Positions 1-9,782 of a DNA stretch of 64,000 nt are shown in pieces. Position 1 is the first letter of the stretch; each line of letters opens with the position of its first letter. Position numbers and translations under genes: made by a program. The notes under the pieces are model-generated. The model made no database searches. It was not told the DNA's origin and worked only from the letters and a program-made list of their open reading frames with translations. The DNA comes from Rhexocercosporidium sp. MPI-PUGE-AT-0058 (lineage: Eukaryota; Ascomycota; Leotiomycetes; Helotiales). The stretch lies in contig JAGTJL010000006.1 of the NCBI GenBank assembly GCA_020746875.1, forward strand, positions 806,001 to 870,000. The letters run 5' to 3'.

Positions 1-340
1 AGACATCTTCCAATTCTTTACTCCGTTTTCACTCATTGCTGGCTACTGGTGTTATACATATCATTTCTCTTATTGTACAAAGAACACTGTCAGCACAGTC
101 TACGGTCTGTTATTAGGAAATGCTCATATATAACAGCTAGAAGTGCACTATACTTGCTCAACAAACACATAATAACCACCAGATCGCCCATTCAAAATCA
201 CCAATATTTTCGACAGCTTCAAAATATTAGCATTAGTGTAAATCAAGAAGAAAAACCCTCTGACGACACAGCAACCCGGCGTGCCTCCTCCCTGCTACAG
301 TTCGTTCTCAGTCTGTGACGATTTAATTTCCCCCAAGTTT
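1..340. other. Window edge, no gene recognised
   Basis: AT-rich sequence downstream of the minus-strand hydroxylase. Short open frames occur but none resembles a known protein. It probably contains the 3' untranslated region of the hydroxylase gene. Confidence 0.5.
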
Positions 341-2332
341 TCATGGAAGATATAACACACTTCTTATAACCTCCTCCAGCCTCTCCTCGAACGCCGCGGG
401 TATCTTCCTCTCTCTCCACGCCACATGCCCATCAGGTCTAACCAAAAGAACACCTGTACTCGATATGCCCGCCGCGGTTTCAAAAGCCGACTTCCCCTCA
501 CAAGGGACAAAATCGCCATCTTGGTCACCACTAATCACGTACGCATTAATCTCTACTCCCGATAGATTTTTCGAAACATTCTTCGCAGCTTGGATCCAAG
601 CACGACCCTCAGAGCCAGATAAGAGAACGAAATCCCTCCCCAAAAGATCAAGCGTCGAGATCCGTTGCCTCCCCTCCATCCCATCTCCCTCTTCCTCGCC
701 CTGTCTAACTTCCCCATCACTCCCCCTCCACCCCCTCCTCTCCACCCAAACATGCGGCGCCCTCCTCCCCGGCCTACCATCTAGTCCTATAAACAACCCA
801 CTAAAACTCCACGCTCTCCAACTCGCACCCCACAACGCCCCAGGATCCTCCTGCACAATACCAACTCCATCACCCTGATACCACGCACTAAGTCCCGAGA
901 TAAGGAACATTCTTTTGATGAGTGTGAGAGCAGTTGAGAGTCGGAGGGTCATGGAGAAGAGACCTTTTTCGTCGGCTGATGCGCCGGAGAGGTACGCAGC
1001 ATAGGTATTGATTGGGAGGCGTTCTGCTTGGTAGGTTTTGAAGAGAGCTGGTAGTCTTGAAGGCTGAGAGGTAGATCTGGAGTCAGATTTCGAGTTTAAA
1101 ACATACGCCAGTTTCCACGCCAGATTATGCGCATCTGCGATCCCCGTATTCGCACCTTGTCCTGCGTATGGAGGCATCTGATGGGCTGAATCGCCCGCGA
1201 GGAAGATCCGTCCTTCTCGCATGCGTTCCGCGACCCGGACGCTCGCATGCCAGGGAAGGACGGAGATAACCTCAACTTTCACATCCTCTTCTCCTCCCTC
1301 CCGCATTCCCAGTGCAGTGGTAATGATATCCTCACATCTCTCTTTCGAGAAATCCTCTACCCTTTCACCAGCAGAAGGGTCGTAGCAGAGATGGAAGACC
1401 CAGCGGTCGGAATTGTTGATACTTACGAAACTACCGTCGATGTCGCGCTCGTGAGGGGAGGTGGCCGGGTGGTGGATGTTGAGGATGCTGAATTCGCGAT
1501 ACTTGACGAAGTCTCCTAGGGGTGCAGTGAAGAGGATGTTGAGGAGATTACCAGCTGATGAACTATCGCCTGAGCGAGGAATGTTGAGTTGGGTGCGGAT
1601 GGGGGAGGAGGCTCCGTCGGCCGCTATGCAGAAATCGGCTGTGATTTCATACTCTTCTCGAGATTCTGAATCTCGCTTTTTTAACTTTGCGAGGACCTTC
1701 TCGTCGTTTTGAGAGATCGAGATGCATTCTGTGTTGAAGCGCACGTCGATTCCTCGTTCTTGGGCGGCGGAGAGGAGGACTGGCTCGAGCATTTCGAGGG
1801 AGATGAATTGGCCTGATACAGGACTCATGGTTGAGATAATGGAGGCGAATGGGAGAGAATCTTTAGACGATTTTGTACTTGCACGCTTGGGTCGTGGAGA
1901 GATGGCGGAGTGGAAGGTGTGGCCTGATGAGAAGCCCACCGTTGGGGCCATGGCTTTGGCGGCTTCTATAATGGCGGGGACGAGGTTGAGCTCGCGGTAG
2001 AATTCCTACGGGCTAAGTGTTAATGGTTAAAAATATCTGGGAGGTTTTTATGACATGCAATATGATATCGTGTTCTGTAACTTCTGTTGATTGGGGATGA
2101 GGCGTAGGGTATTGATGAGGTGGGATGCACTCTGAGAGAAGGAGATTTATTTACATACCATAGTCCGAGTATTGACTGATCGAGCGCGCGGATGGATAGA
2201 TGTCCCACTATGTTTCTCAATGAGAATTGTACGAACTCCATGATGGTTGAGAAAAAGTGCTGCGCTTAGTCCTACCACTCCACCGCCTACTACGAGGACA
2301 GGCACATCTGTTGAATCGGTGTTTGAAGACAT
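341..2332 (-). CDS. FAD-dependent aromatic-ring hydroxylase (phenol hydroxylase/PheA-TfdB type)
   Basis: Two exons, complement(341..2005, 2159..2332), give a 612-residue protein; the 153-bp intron has gtatgt and cgtag ends and phase 0. The N-terminus carries the dinucleotide-binding glycine motif VVGGGVVGLSAALFLNHHG near residues 13-31. The second FAD motif, GRIFLAGDSAHQMPPYAGQG, lies in the middle and is followed by NTGIADAHNLAWKL, both hallmarks of class A flavoprotein monooxygenases. The C-terminal 150 residues fit the thioredoxin-like tail of phenol hydroxylases and polyketide hydroxylases. Family members use NAD(P)H and O2 to hydroxylate an aromatic substrate; the substrate cannot be read from the sequence. 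It has no cluster partners: the neighbours are a membrane protein and a splicing factor. Length is normal for the family. Confidence 0.88.
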
Positions 2333-3145
2333 CGTGGAAATACTTCACTTGTCGGATTGTTACTTGCGGGTACAGTACGATGTGACGTTAGAGCATGGGA
2401 CAGCTTGATTGTGATGAAGAAGCAAGCGAGCGAGAAAGGGATGAGGCCCAGGCAGGCCACCCGTTTTATACACCTATTTAAATACGTACAGTACATCTGT
2501 AACCCGAGGAAATAGATGCTAGTCATAGCAGCGGCACAGTATGAGAGATCGGGATGACTGAATATGTTGTTGGGCGTGATGGAAGACGTAGATGATTGTT
2601 TGTTGCCTATCGCTGGATTCAATCACCTAGGCTCGGCAGGTTGATTCTACCGAGTCTGACTTCACGCATCCACCTCCAAAACAGTGACGCTGTTATACTA
2701 GCCCGATTGTGGAATAAGAACAATAATCTTTATAGGGACGAGGACTTTGAGTCAATATTTGTGCTTGAGCTTGATAGGCAAAGATTGAACACTTGCGGAT
2801 TTCGGCTTCTTGAGCAGTGTGGATGAAGCTAAATGTGTATATGGGTCATTGTCGGGGAGGCCCCGACCGGGAAGGTTGCGACTCTGTCGTATTAATCACC
2901 TACAGAATGTAATGAGGAAAGAGACATCTTTAGATTGCTTCCAATGTTCCGAAGTTGTTTTACGACATCAACGGACCGTTTTGAAGTGGAGAGATAGATA
3001 CAAGTTGTACCACAAATATTACTTGTTATGAAAACAAGCTACATGGTTTATCAGAGGAAGATACTGATCGAATTTGACAACGCTATGCAACTTAACGATT
3101 CAAAAAGACTTAAATTGATTCAATCTCATAACTTTTTAACTTTCA
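2333..3145. other. Intergenic, upstream of the hydroxylase
   Basis: No gene recognised. It holds the promoter side of the hydroxylase and the 3' side of the membrane-protein gene. Small open frames (for example 2596-2826) have no protein-like composition. Confidence 0.5.
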
Positions 3146-3976
3146 TCAAACGACACTCCCCGGCTCCAAAGCCGGCTCATTAAACTTCTTCCCAATCTTC
3201 TCCACAATTCCCTCATCCCCATTAACAGCCTCCATCTCCCTCCCGTGCCTCCTCTTAACCTTCTCCAGAATCCAAAAATTGTACAACCCAAATAGCACCC
3301 CCGTAACAACCATACTCGCACCCGTTACAATCGCCGTGACCTTCGCCGTAACACTCCACGCGCCATCCTGCTGCGTATACACATTGATAAGCGAGGATAT
3401 CAATCCCGCTAGACTGTTCAGACATCCGGGTAGGAAGATGCGGTTGAGGAGCCAGACATAGTTCGCGCGCCATCTCATCCATAGCCAGATCATCCCTAGG
3501 GCGCCGATGCCACAGCATGACCCGGCTATGACAAGGAGGGGGATGTTTTTGACGGTTTTGAGTATCGCGGATGCGGTGTCGGAATTAGATACTTCGGGCT
3601 TGTCTTCGAGGGATTGGAGGGATGTGAAGGTTCCTGGAAATATCACGAAGCCGGCGAGGAGGATCCAGGTGAAGAACGCGGCGAGGATGTTGTGCCATCT
3701 GGGAATATGGTCTTGGGCGAGGAGCATGTTCATGTAGCGGGTTTGTACGCTGTTCTGGCGGTTGAGCCCGCCTTGAGGACGGGATGGCGCACTCGTTGGG
3801 GGAGGTGTATGGTGGTCATAATGAGATGTGAAGGGAATATGGACGTGGGGGATGTGGATATGATGTTTTGATGGAGGAGTCTCGAGGTTGGTGGTTGTGC
3901 TTCTGGTGGTGGGTTTTATTGGGCTCTTTTCTCGACCGTGAGAGGGACCTATGGGAAGAGTATTGGATCGACCCAT
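3146..3976 (-). CDS. Conserved fungal four-helix membrane protein, function unknown
   Basis: A single open frame; the first ATG is at 3976 and gives 276 residues. The frame stays open upstream to about 4093 without an ATG, so a 5' exon could add about 40 residues. The first 95 residues are polar and rich in Ser, Pro and His (KHHIHIPHVHIPF). About four hydrophobic segments follow: LAAFFTWILLAGFVIF, the stretch around LLVIAGSCCGIGALGMIW, one around LPGCLNSLAGLISSLI, and one around IVTGASMVVTGVLFGLYNF. The C-terminus is charged and ends KKFNEPALEPGSVV. This resembles widespread ascomycete membrane proteins annotated only as hypothetical. I know of no reaction or partner, and location in a membrane is the only safe inference. 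Confidence 0.72.
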   Translation of the reverse strand: MGRSNTLPIGPSHGREKSPIKPTTRSTTTNLETPPSKHHIHIPHVHIPFTSHYDHHTPPPTSAPSRPQGGLNRQNSVQTRYMNMLLAQDHIPRWHNILAAFFTWILLAGFVIFPGTFTSLQSLEDKPEVSNSDTASAILKTVKNIPLLVIAGSCCGIGALGMIWLWMRWRANYVWLLNRIFLPGCLNSLAGLISSLINVYTQQDGAWSVTAKVTAIVTGASMVVTGVLFGLYNFWILEKVKRRHGREMEAVNGDEGIVEKIGKKFNEPALEPGSVV

Positions 3977-4716
3977 GGCTGGAATATGAAATGATTCCTG
4001 GTCCAAGCAATTGGAGAAATTGCGATCGAAACGTGGTGACTTGGATATGGGATGACTATAACGACGTCTAGATTCTAAAGTCCTTGTAGGCAATGAGTAC
4101 TTGTATAAAATAGATTTTGTGGTATAAGTCTAATTCCGAGGCTGGGGAGGAGGGAAACATAACCCCAACCGTTAAGGTTCTACTCCCTCCATGCCTGCCA
4201 GCAAAACGAGGCGTTTCTCGAAGCACTGGAACCTGCTCTCACCCCTGTAACCGATAACAAGGCCCCGGAGCGGCCTCCATCTCTTATTGATCCTGCTACC
4301 GGTGCAAGAACTGGATGGGTGTTGGAGTTCCGTTGATCTGTGGCCTGGCCCAATCGCCCATTTGTATCGGGCTGAGTGTGAAGCTGGTTTTGATGCCTCG
4401 CTTAGTTGTGGTTGGTCCGGCCAGCTTTTTGACCCCTGGCGTCTCACCTGTACGATGACGACCGCCGGAGCAGGGTTAAATGTAAGCATCAGATGTCACT
4501 GCACTTCCTGGTGATATTGAACTCCAAGATCTGATATCGACCGCAGCTCGTGGTAGCGGACCAGGTAGTAACCACTGAAATGGTAAATTAGAAACGAGGA
4601 CATGCAAGGCCGAAAAAGCTCTCATTTCAGCGGAAAGATAGTCATTGACAAAATTTCATGATAATCAAAGCCATATGCATTTCATTATTGAGAACCTACA
4701 AATAATACAAAGACAG
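3977..4716. other. Intergenic
   Basis: No gene recognised. Positions 4180-4490 are more GC-rich than their surroundings and open on both strands, but neither reading looks like a protein. The 3' end of the PRP24 transcript must fall here. Confidence 0.45.
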
Positions 4717-7700
4717 CTATTGCGTTCCTCCACTGACAAACATTGCCTTGAAATCCGCATTGCTCTTTGGCTTCTGAATTTCCTGTCCTTCACTTGGTCC
4801 ATCACCATTAACCTCAGCACCGGTACCACTAGCAGGTTTTGGCGCAGAGTAACCCACTCCCCTCTTCTGTCCGAGTCCTCCACGACCACCAGCACCAGGT
4901 CTCCTAATAGGAGCACCAGGTTGCTGCATGAAACCACCAGCTGGCTTTTTGCCCTGCCCGACCTGAATCCGATCGGTTCTGATTTCATCCTTCTCCGCGA
5001 AAAGATCTTTCAATCCTCCAGTACGTAGTCTCCGACCAGGAACAATCTCATGATTCTCCAGCGCCAAGGCAGCCTTGCCTGCTGATGCAGCATCGGCGTA
5101 TTCAACAATCGCGCCTTGGTGATCAGGTCGCAAGACAACCTTGACGAGTTTTCCGTACGGCTCTACGATAGCATTGACTCGAGCGACATTGACCGTGTCC
5201 GGTATGTTCATCAGAGTAATGGTCCTATTGGATATTTCAGACCGACCAGGAGCATGCTGAGCATGAGTGTTATTGTGGGCGTCGGGAGCTGGGGATGGTG
5301 ACATTGCCGAACCACCATCTGGAGCAGGTGATGCCGATGATGCCTTGGCAATTGTTGCTGTTGGCTTGAAGTTCTTGCCCGTAGAAATTTCCACAGTCAG
5401 AATTTTGGACTTGAGTTTCGTCTTGTCCAGTTCCAAGGCAGCGGTGGCTTCTTCTTTCTTCTCGAAAACTACGAAGGCCGCGCCCTTGCTTTCGCCGGTC
5501 ATCGTCGTCAGGATCCGAGCTCTCTCCACTTTCCCATATTTCGAGAAAACCTTTTCCAGTTCTTGTTGAGTTATACTCGAGTCTAGACTGGTAATGTGAA
5601 TTTCTCGACCTTCTGCCATCGCACCTTCACGGTCTTTCTTATTGGCTGGATCAGAGTATTTCGCGCTCAACTTGTATTTACCTCCCAGGGATTTGCCATC
5701 AAGTCTGGTAGCAGCGGCAGCAGCCTCTGCAGTCCTGAAGGATATGTAGCAGAATCTTCGATGGGCATTATGCTTCAAACTTGGCCAACGAATGCTAAAA
5801 ATTTCGCCACAATCCTTGAACAGATGTCGAAGAAAGACATCATCGGCAGTTGGTGGGTAATTCGTCACATACAGAGTAAGACCAGTACCAGGGGTAACTT
5901 GAATTTGCTTCTCGCCGAAGTACTTTGCGTCTCGAAGAAGAGCAGATTGTGCCTCCTCGGGGGTTCGGAACTCAATCAATGCTGTGGCAGATTGCTTGTC
6001 GGGCTCGGTCTTCAGAATTACGTTGTTCAAATGACCGTATTCTTTGAAGTATTGCCTAACTTTTGTCTGCGTGACCTCTGCAGGTAAATTTGCAACAATA
6101 ACAGTCGTGTTCTCTCGATCACGCTTGGCGTGCTGTGCTTGGACAACTTCAAGATCAACACCCTTGACCTTCTTGTTTGCACCGCTTTCAGGATCTTCCG
6201 ATGCCGGTTCACGTTTCCTCTTCGAAGCACCCGATGAAGACTCATCCTCGGCTGGTGCCTCTGTTTGTGTTATTGGCTGCTGTGAAGCATAGACTGCCGC
6301 AGCCTCGGCAGCTTCCCTCTCTCGCCTAGTAGCAACTAGTTTCGTAAGCCGATGTACAGTGCTCATAGCCTTAAGCAGAGCGTCAACCTCTTCGTAGTTG
6401 TTGCAATGGCTAAGGTAAACCTCCAACATCTTCTCAGGCCAGTCCAATGTCTTCCGACCGACGGCTTGAATCAGAACACCTGTCGCATGGGTTGGTGGTC
6501 CAGCGGGACTTCGGACAGTCATTTCCCAAAGATAGTACTGTTGCCAGAACTCATAGCTGTCCGAATGAGTGTGGACCAATCGCTTCCAGTATTGCCGAGC
6601 TTCCTCAATGGACCCCTTCTGAGTCAGATGTTGGATAAATATTCTCTCAATACGGAAAAGTGGATCCCCCTTCCATTCTTTGCCATGCCGCCGTTTGCCC
6701 CATTCTTGGACATCTTCTAGCGCAGTTGGCAGTCCCATTTCTGCCACATCAATATCATCATCAGTAGCTCCAGCAATCATGGTAAGGCGTTTTAAGTATC
6801 CGCTCCATGCAATGTAGAATTCGATAACACTGCCCATCCCATCACGATCCAAATCTCGGGTATTCGTTGCCGCATGCTTGATCTGTTCCATGGTAGAGAA
6901 AGGAAGTGATTCAGCTTCAGCAGACAGAATATATCTTGCCCAGAGAGCCCCACACCATGGGCAATGGTTTGTGGCCCTCTGAATAACGGGGAGTACAGCT
7001 GGGAGCTGGGGTTCTGCCCTATCATCCTTGTGGTTGGTAAGGAAGACGATGTAATCTTCCCAGATCGAAGATTCCAAGCCAAGTGGAGATGAGGATAAAG
7101 CCCGCTCATACAATGCAGCGCAGAGAATCAACGGGCTTGCAGCAGCTCCTTTTTTAGGCTTGTACAGTGTTTGATTGGATTCCCAAGCTAGGTAGGTCAT
7201 CATCTCTGCCTTGATGGCATCTTTATCACCCGACTCAATCGCTCGTTGCAACTTCAGTTCATGGACTTCGCGGTTGCTGTACAGTTCCTTTGCAGTCTTT
7301 CCAAGCTTTGTTGACTCGATCATGGTAGCCTCCCAGGCGGACTCGTCAAACTTCGTAATGAACATCGAGAGCATCTGTGAGGTCTCGTCCCAAGTGGCAT
7401 GAGGTATCTGCAGTCGGTCGAAGAAAAGGTTTCGGGCTCGCTCGATCTTTTCCCGGCTTGGAGCTTTCGAAAGCTGTTCCAGTTCAATGGACATCCATCT
7501 GTTCCAAAGCTCATGGCTGTCGTTCAGTCGGTATTGTGTCGCTTGCGCACCCTCATGCCAGACATCTAGAGCCACCGTTAGAGAGAAGAGCTCCTGTCCG
7601 ACCTGTTGCTCTTCTTCTGGCCATCCTGCATCGCCGTTTTGGCAGTCTGTGTACAGAGACCAAAACCATTCGCAGTATGCCAACCATAGCTTGTTCGACC

Positions 7701-7833
7701 AGGGCTCCGCGGCAATTGCGCGCTTGTATTGCTCGACCACACCTATCCTCTGCTCGAGGTCTCCGGCGGTCCTGCTAGCTTCATCGACAAGGGCAAGCCA
7801 TCCATCTTCGCCGACTGCGACAGGTTCGGCCAT
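4717..7833 (-). CDS. PRP24: U4/U6 snRNP recycling factor Prp24 (SART3 type)
   Basis: An intronless 1038-residue protein. The first ~500 residues are helical with the tryptophan-rich spacing of HAT repeats (KLWLAYCEWFW, ELWNRWMSIELEQL, EFWQQYYLWEM). A basic, probably nuclear-localising stretch (SKRKRE, NKKVKG) lies near 530-560. Four RRMs follow at about 575-651, 652-742, 743-819 and 868-939; RNP-like strands such as VIVANLP, LYVTNYP and GAAFVVF can be seen. The extreme C-terminus, SNADFKAMFVSGGTQ, matches the conserved Lsm-binding tail of Prp24 and SART3. The family anneals U4 to U6 snRNA in the nucleus and recycles the di-snRNP after splicing, docking on the Lsm2-8 ring through that tail. 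The HAT-plus-RRM form is that of human SART3; budding yeast Prp24 lacks HAT repeats. It is divergent from MRPL22. Confidence 0.93.
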   Translation of the reverse strand: MAEPVAVGEDGWLALVDEASRTAGDLEQRIGVVEQYKRAIAAEPWSNKLWLAYCEWFWSLYTDCQNGDAGWPEEEQQVGQELFSLTVALDVWHEGAQATQYRLNDSHELWNRWMSIELEQLSKAPSREKIERARNLFFDRLQIPHATWDETSQMLSMFITKFDESAWEATMIESTKLGKTAKELYSNREVHELKLQRAIESGDKDAIKAEMMTYLAWESNQTLYKPKKGAAASPLILCAALYERALSSSPLGLESSIWEDYIVFLTNHKDDRAEPQLPAVLPVIQRATNHCPWCGALWARYILSAEAESLPFSTMEQIKHAATNTRDLDRDGMGSVIEFYIAWSGYLKRLTMIAGATDDDIDVAEMGLPTALEDVQEWGKRRHGKEWKGDPLFRIERIFIQHLTQKGSIEEARQYWKRLVHTHSDSYEFWQQYYLWEMTVRSPAGPPTHATGVLIQAVGRKTLDWPEKMLEVYLSHCNNYEEVDALLKAMSTVHRLTKLVATRREREAAEAAAVYASQQPITQTEAPAEDESSSGASKRKREPASEDPESGANKKVKGVDLEVVQAQHAKRDRENTTVIVANLPAEVTQTKVRQYFKEYGHLNNVILKTEPDKQSATALIEFRTPEEAQSALLRDAKYFGEKQIQVTPGTGLTLYVTNYPPTADDVFLRHLFKDCGEIFSIRWPSLKHNAHRRFCYISFRTAEAAAAATRLDGKSLGGKYKLSAKYSDPANKKDREGAMAEGREIHITSLDSSITQQELEKVFSKYGKVERARILTTMTGESKGAAFVVFEKKEEATAALELDKTKLKSKILTVEISTGKNFKPTATIAKASSASPAPDGGSAMSPSPAPDAHNNTHAQHAPGRSEISNRTITLMNIPDTVNVARVNAIVEPYGKLVKVVLRPDHQGAIVEYADAASAGKAALALENHEIVPGRRLRTGGLKDLFAEKDEIRTDRIQVGQGKKPAGGFMQQPGAPIRRPGAGGRGGLGQKRGVGYSAPKPASGTGAEVNGDGPSEGQEIQKPKSNADFKAMFVSGGTQ

Positions 7834-8165
7834 TACGCCCGTGCTGCGGGTTTTGGTTTCGACAGGTCCAACAGTATCGCGTCAACTGATCACTGACCAG
7901 CGTAGTCGTAGATAGATGGACTTATCATTTCAAGGCTAGTTTGAAATGAAGACAGGACGAGAAGTGAGTGGGTGTTGGTGTGAGTTTGTGGTTTCAGTTG
8001 TCCATCTGCCTTCTTGGGAAGGCTGTTGGTACTACTAGATTTACTGGGCGGTGGTCCAGATCGCACTTGTTCACGTGAGCACAGCTCGGAAAAACCATTC
8101 TTCCGTCTTCGTGTTTAGTATTGAAGCTTTGGAGCAGGAGCAATAGCATATTATCAACGGCCAAC
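7834..8165. promoter_or_regulatory. Shared PRP24/MRPL22 promoter region
   Basis: These 332 bp separate the start codons of two divergently transcribed housekeeping genes, so both promoters and both 5' leaders must lie here. No specific factor site can be named with confidence. Confidence 0.6.
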
Positions 8166-9242
8166 ATGAGTCTACATCTGCCATCGCGGCGACTAGTGAG
8201 GTCGGGTATGTACTGAATCTATCAAGACACTTGCTCAAGCTGATTGATAGATAGCCGCAGCCCTCACGTCTCCGCAAACACCGCTCGCCCTCCTCACACC
8301 TATTATCCAGCGTCGAACGGCCTTCGGTCTACGACCATGGAAGAAGACGGACGACGTAACGTCCAGAGCGAAGCCAACAAATCCGTTGACAGAGGAGTTC
8401 CTGAAGAAGAAGCCAGTCGCGTCAGCTAATCGCCCTACACGAGGCGGTCTGTCATCCTCATCTATTTTTGAGGATGAAGAACTTGCAGGGCCTAAGCCCG
8501 AGGATTCGATGGAACCAACAGAAATGAAGCTTCCACCTAGGAATCCGCACATGATGGCTGCTGCATTAGATCCGGATCCGCAAGGACGACTGCGATGGGA
8601 GCGCAAGATGGTGATTCGGGATATCCAGAAAAGGGGGCGGTTGACAAAGACACAACGTTTGAAGCGAGAGGAAAGGGTCTTGCTGTCTAAGAGTCATGAT
8701 TTCAAGACATCCGTCAAGAAACTTGTGCCCCTGGCTAAGCAGATCGCTGGCAAGACTGTTGAGGAAGCAATTGTACAGATGCGGTTTTCCAAGAAGAAAG
8801 TTGCCAAGGATGTCAAGGAGCACCTCGAGCAAGCCAGGAACGAAGCTATTGTCCGGAGAGGAATGGGTCTAGGGCTGGGTGCGGCGAAGACCTTCCAACC
8901 AAGACAAATCCAGACCAAGGATGGGAAGCGAGTCGAGGTTACAGATCCCACGACCTTGTATGTTGACCAAGCATGGTGTGGAAAAGGTCTTTATGGAAAG
9001 ACTCCAGATCACCGAGCAAGGGGACAAATCTATTTGATGAAGAACCGAACAACTTGTATGTACTGTTCTGAACCCAATCTTGAAAATGGCTAACAATCGT
9101 AGCTCTGTCGGTGGTATTGAAGGAAGAGAAGACCCGCGTTCGTCTTCATGAAGAGCGTGAGATGAAGGAGCAGAACCGTAAGGTCTGGGTGCAACTGCCG
9201 AACAGGCCGATCACCGCTCAGCGACAATACTATTCGTGGTAG
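8166..9242 (+). CDS. MRPL22: Mitochondrial large-subunit ribosomal protein uL22m
   Basis: Three exons, 8166..8205, 8255..9055 and 9103..9242, joined by 49- and 47-bp introns with gtatgt donors, give 326 residues; phases agree at both joins. The start MSLHLPSRRLVRS and the following basic, low-acid sequence look like a mitochondrial targeting peptide. The body holds the L22 core: LVPLAKQIAGKTVEEAIVQM is followed by a lysine-rich helix and a long C-terminal strand region (DPTTLYVDQAWCGKGLYGK). The last exon ends ITAQRQYYSW. uL22m lines the exit tunnel of the mitochondrial ribosome. The first acceptor, tagccgcag, offers two AGs six bases apart, both in frame, so the mature start may vary by two residues. 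Confidence 0.9.
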
Positions 9243-9782
9243 ATATGTAGGATCATGAAGTCATTTGTACAATAAACTGTCTGTATCATATAGAGAAGCC
9301 TGTATTTATCTGTCCATGACAAGAGCTGCTTCGCGCAAGACATTCTTGGCACAATGCTCTAAAGCATAGGCGTATCAGGTAATCGATATCAGCGCTCTCC
9401 CCCCAGTTCGGTTTCTCAACTGCTCATTGGCACTACAGGTAAGATTCACGTCCCATTTTTGATAATATGTATTTCAGCTACAGACAGAAAGCTGTGAATG
9501 CCATTGGACCATTCTCCTGGTGTGCATTATTTGGTATCATGCAGGCTCATCGATCCAATGCACAACGCCATTGGTCCATGGCCATCACAGCGCTTCCTCT
9601 GCCAGCACCTCAGCCGCAGCCTGGTCTGGAAAGTCCTCGGAATGCTTGATAAGACTTCAGCCCTCAGATAATACGCACTTTACTTTGTTTAACACTCACG
9701 CCTAGCCCGACACAGACAATCACGCTCCATTTAGATTGTGCAAGAGAGTACACCGCTCGGTCTCTATCAAGCCGCCTCGAAC
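9243..9782. other. Intergenic between MRPL22 and the HET gene
   Basis: No gene recognised. It holds the MRPL22 3' end and the HET promoter side. An in-frame TAG at 9732-9734 closes the HET frame upstream of its first ATG. Confidence 0.5.

Noticed and set aside
4172..4489. 105-residue minus-strand frame in a GC-rich patch
   Set aside because: Open on both strands because of base composition; no recognisable features.
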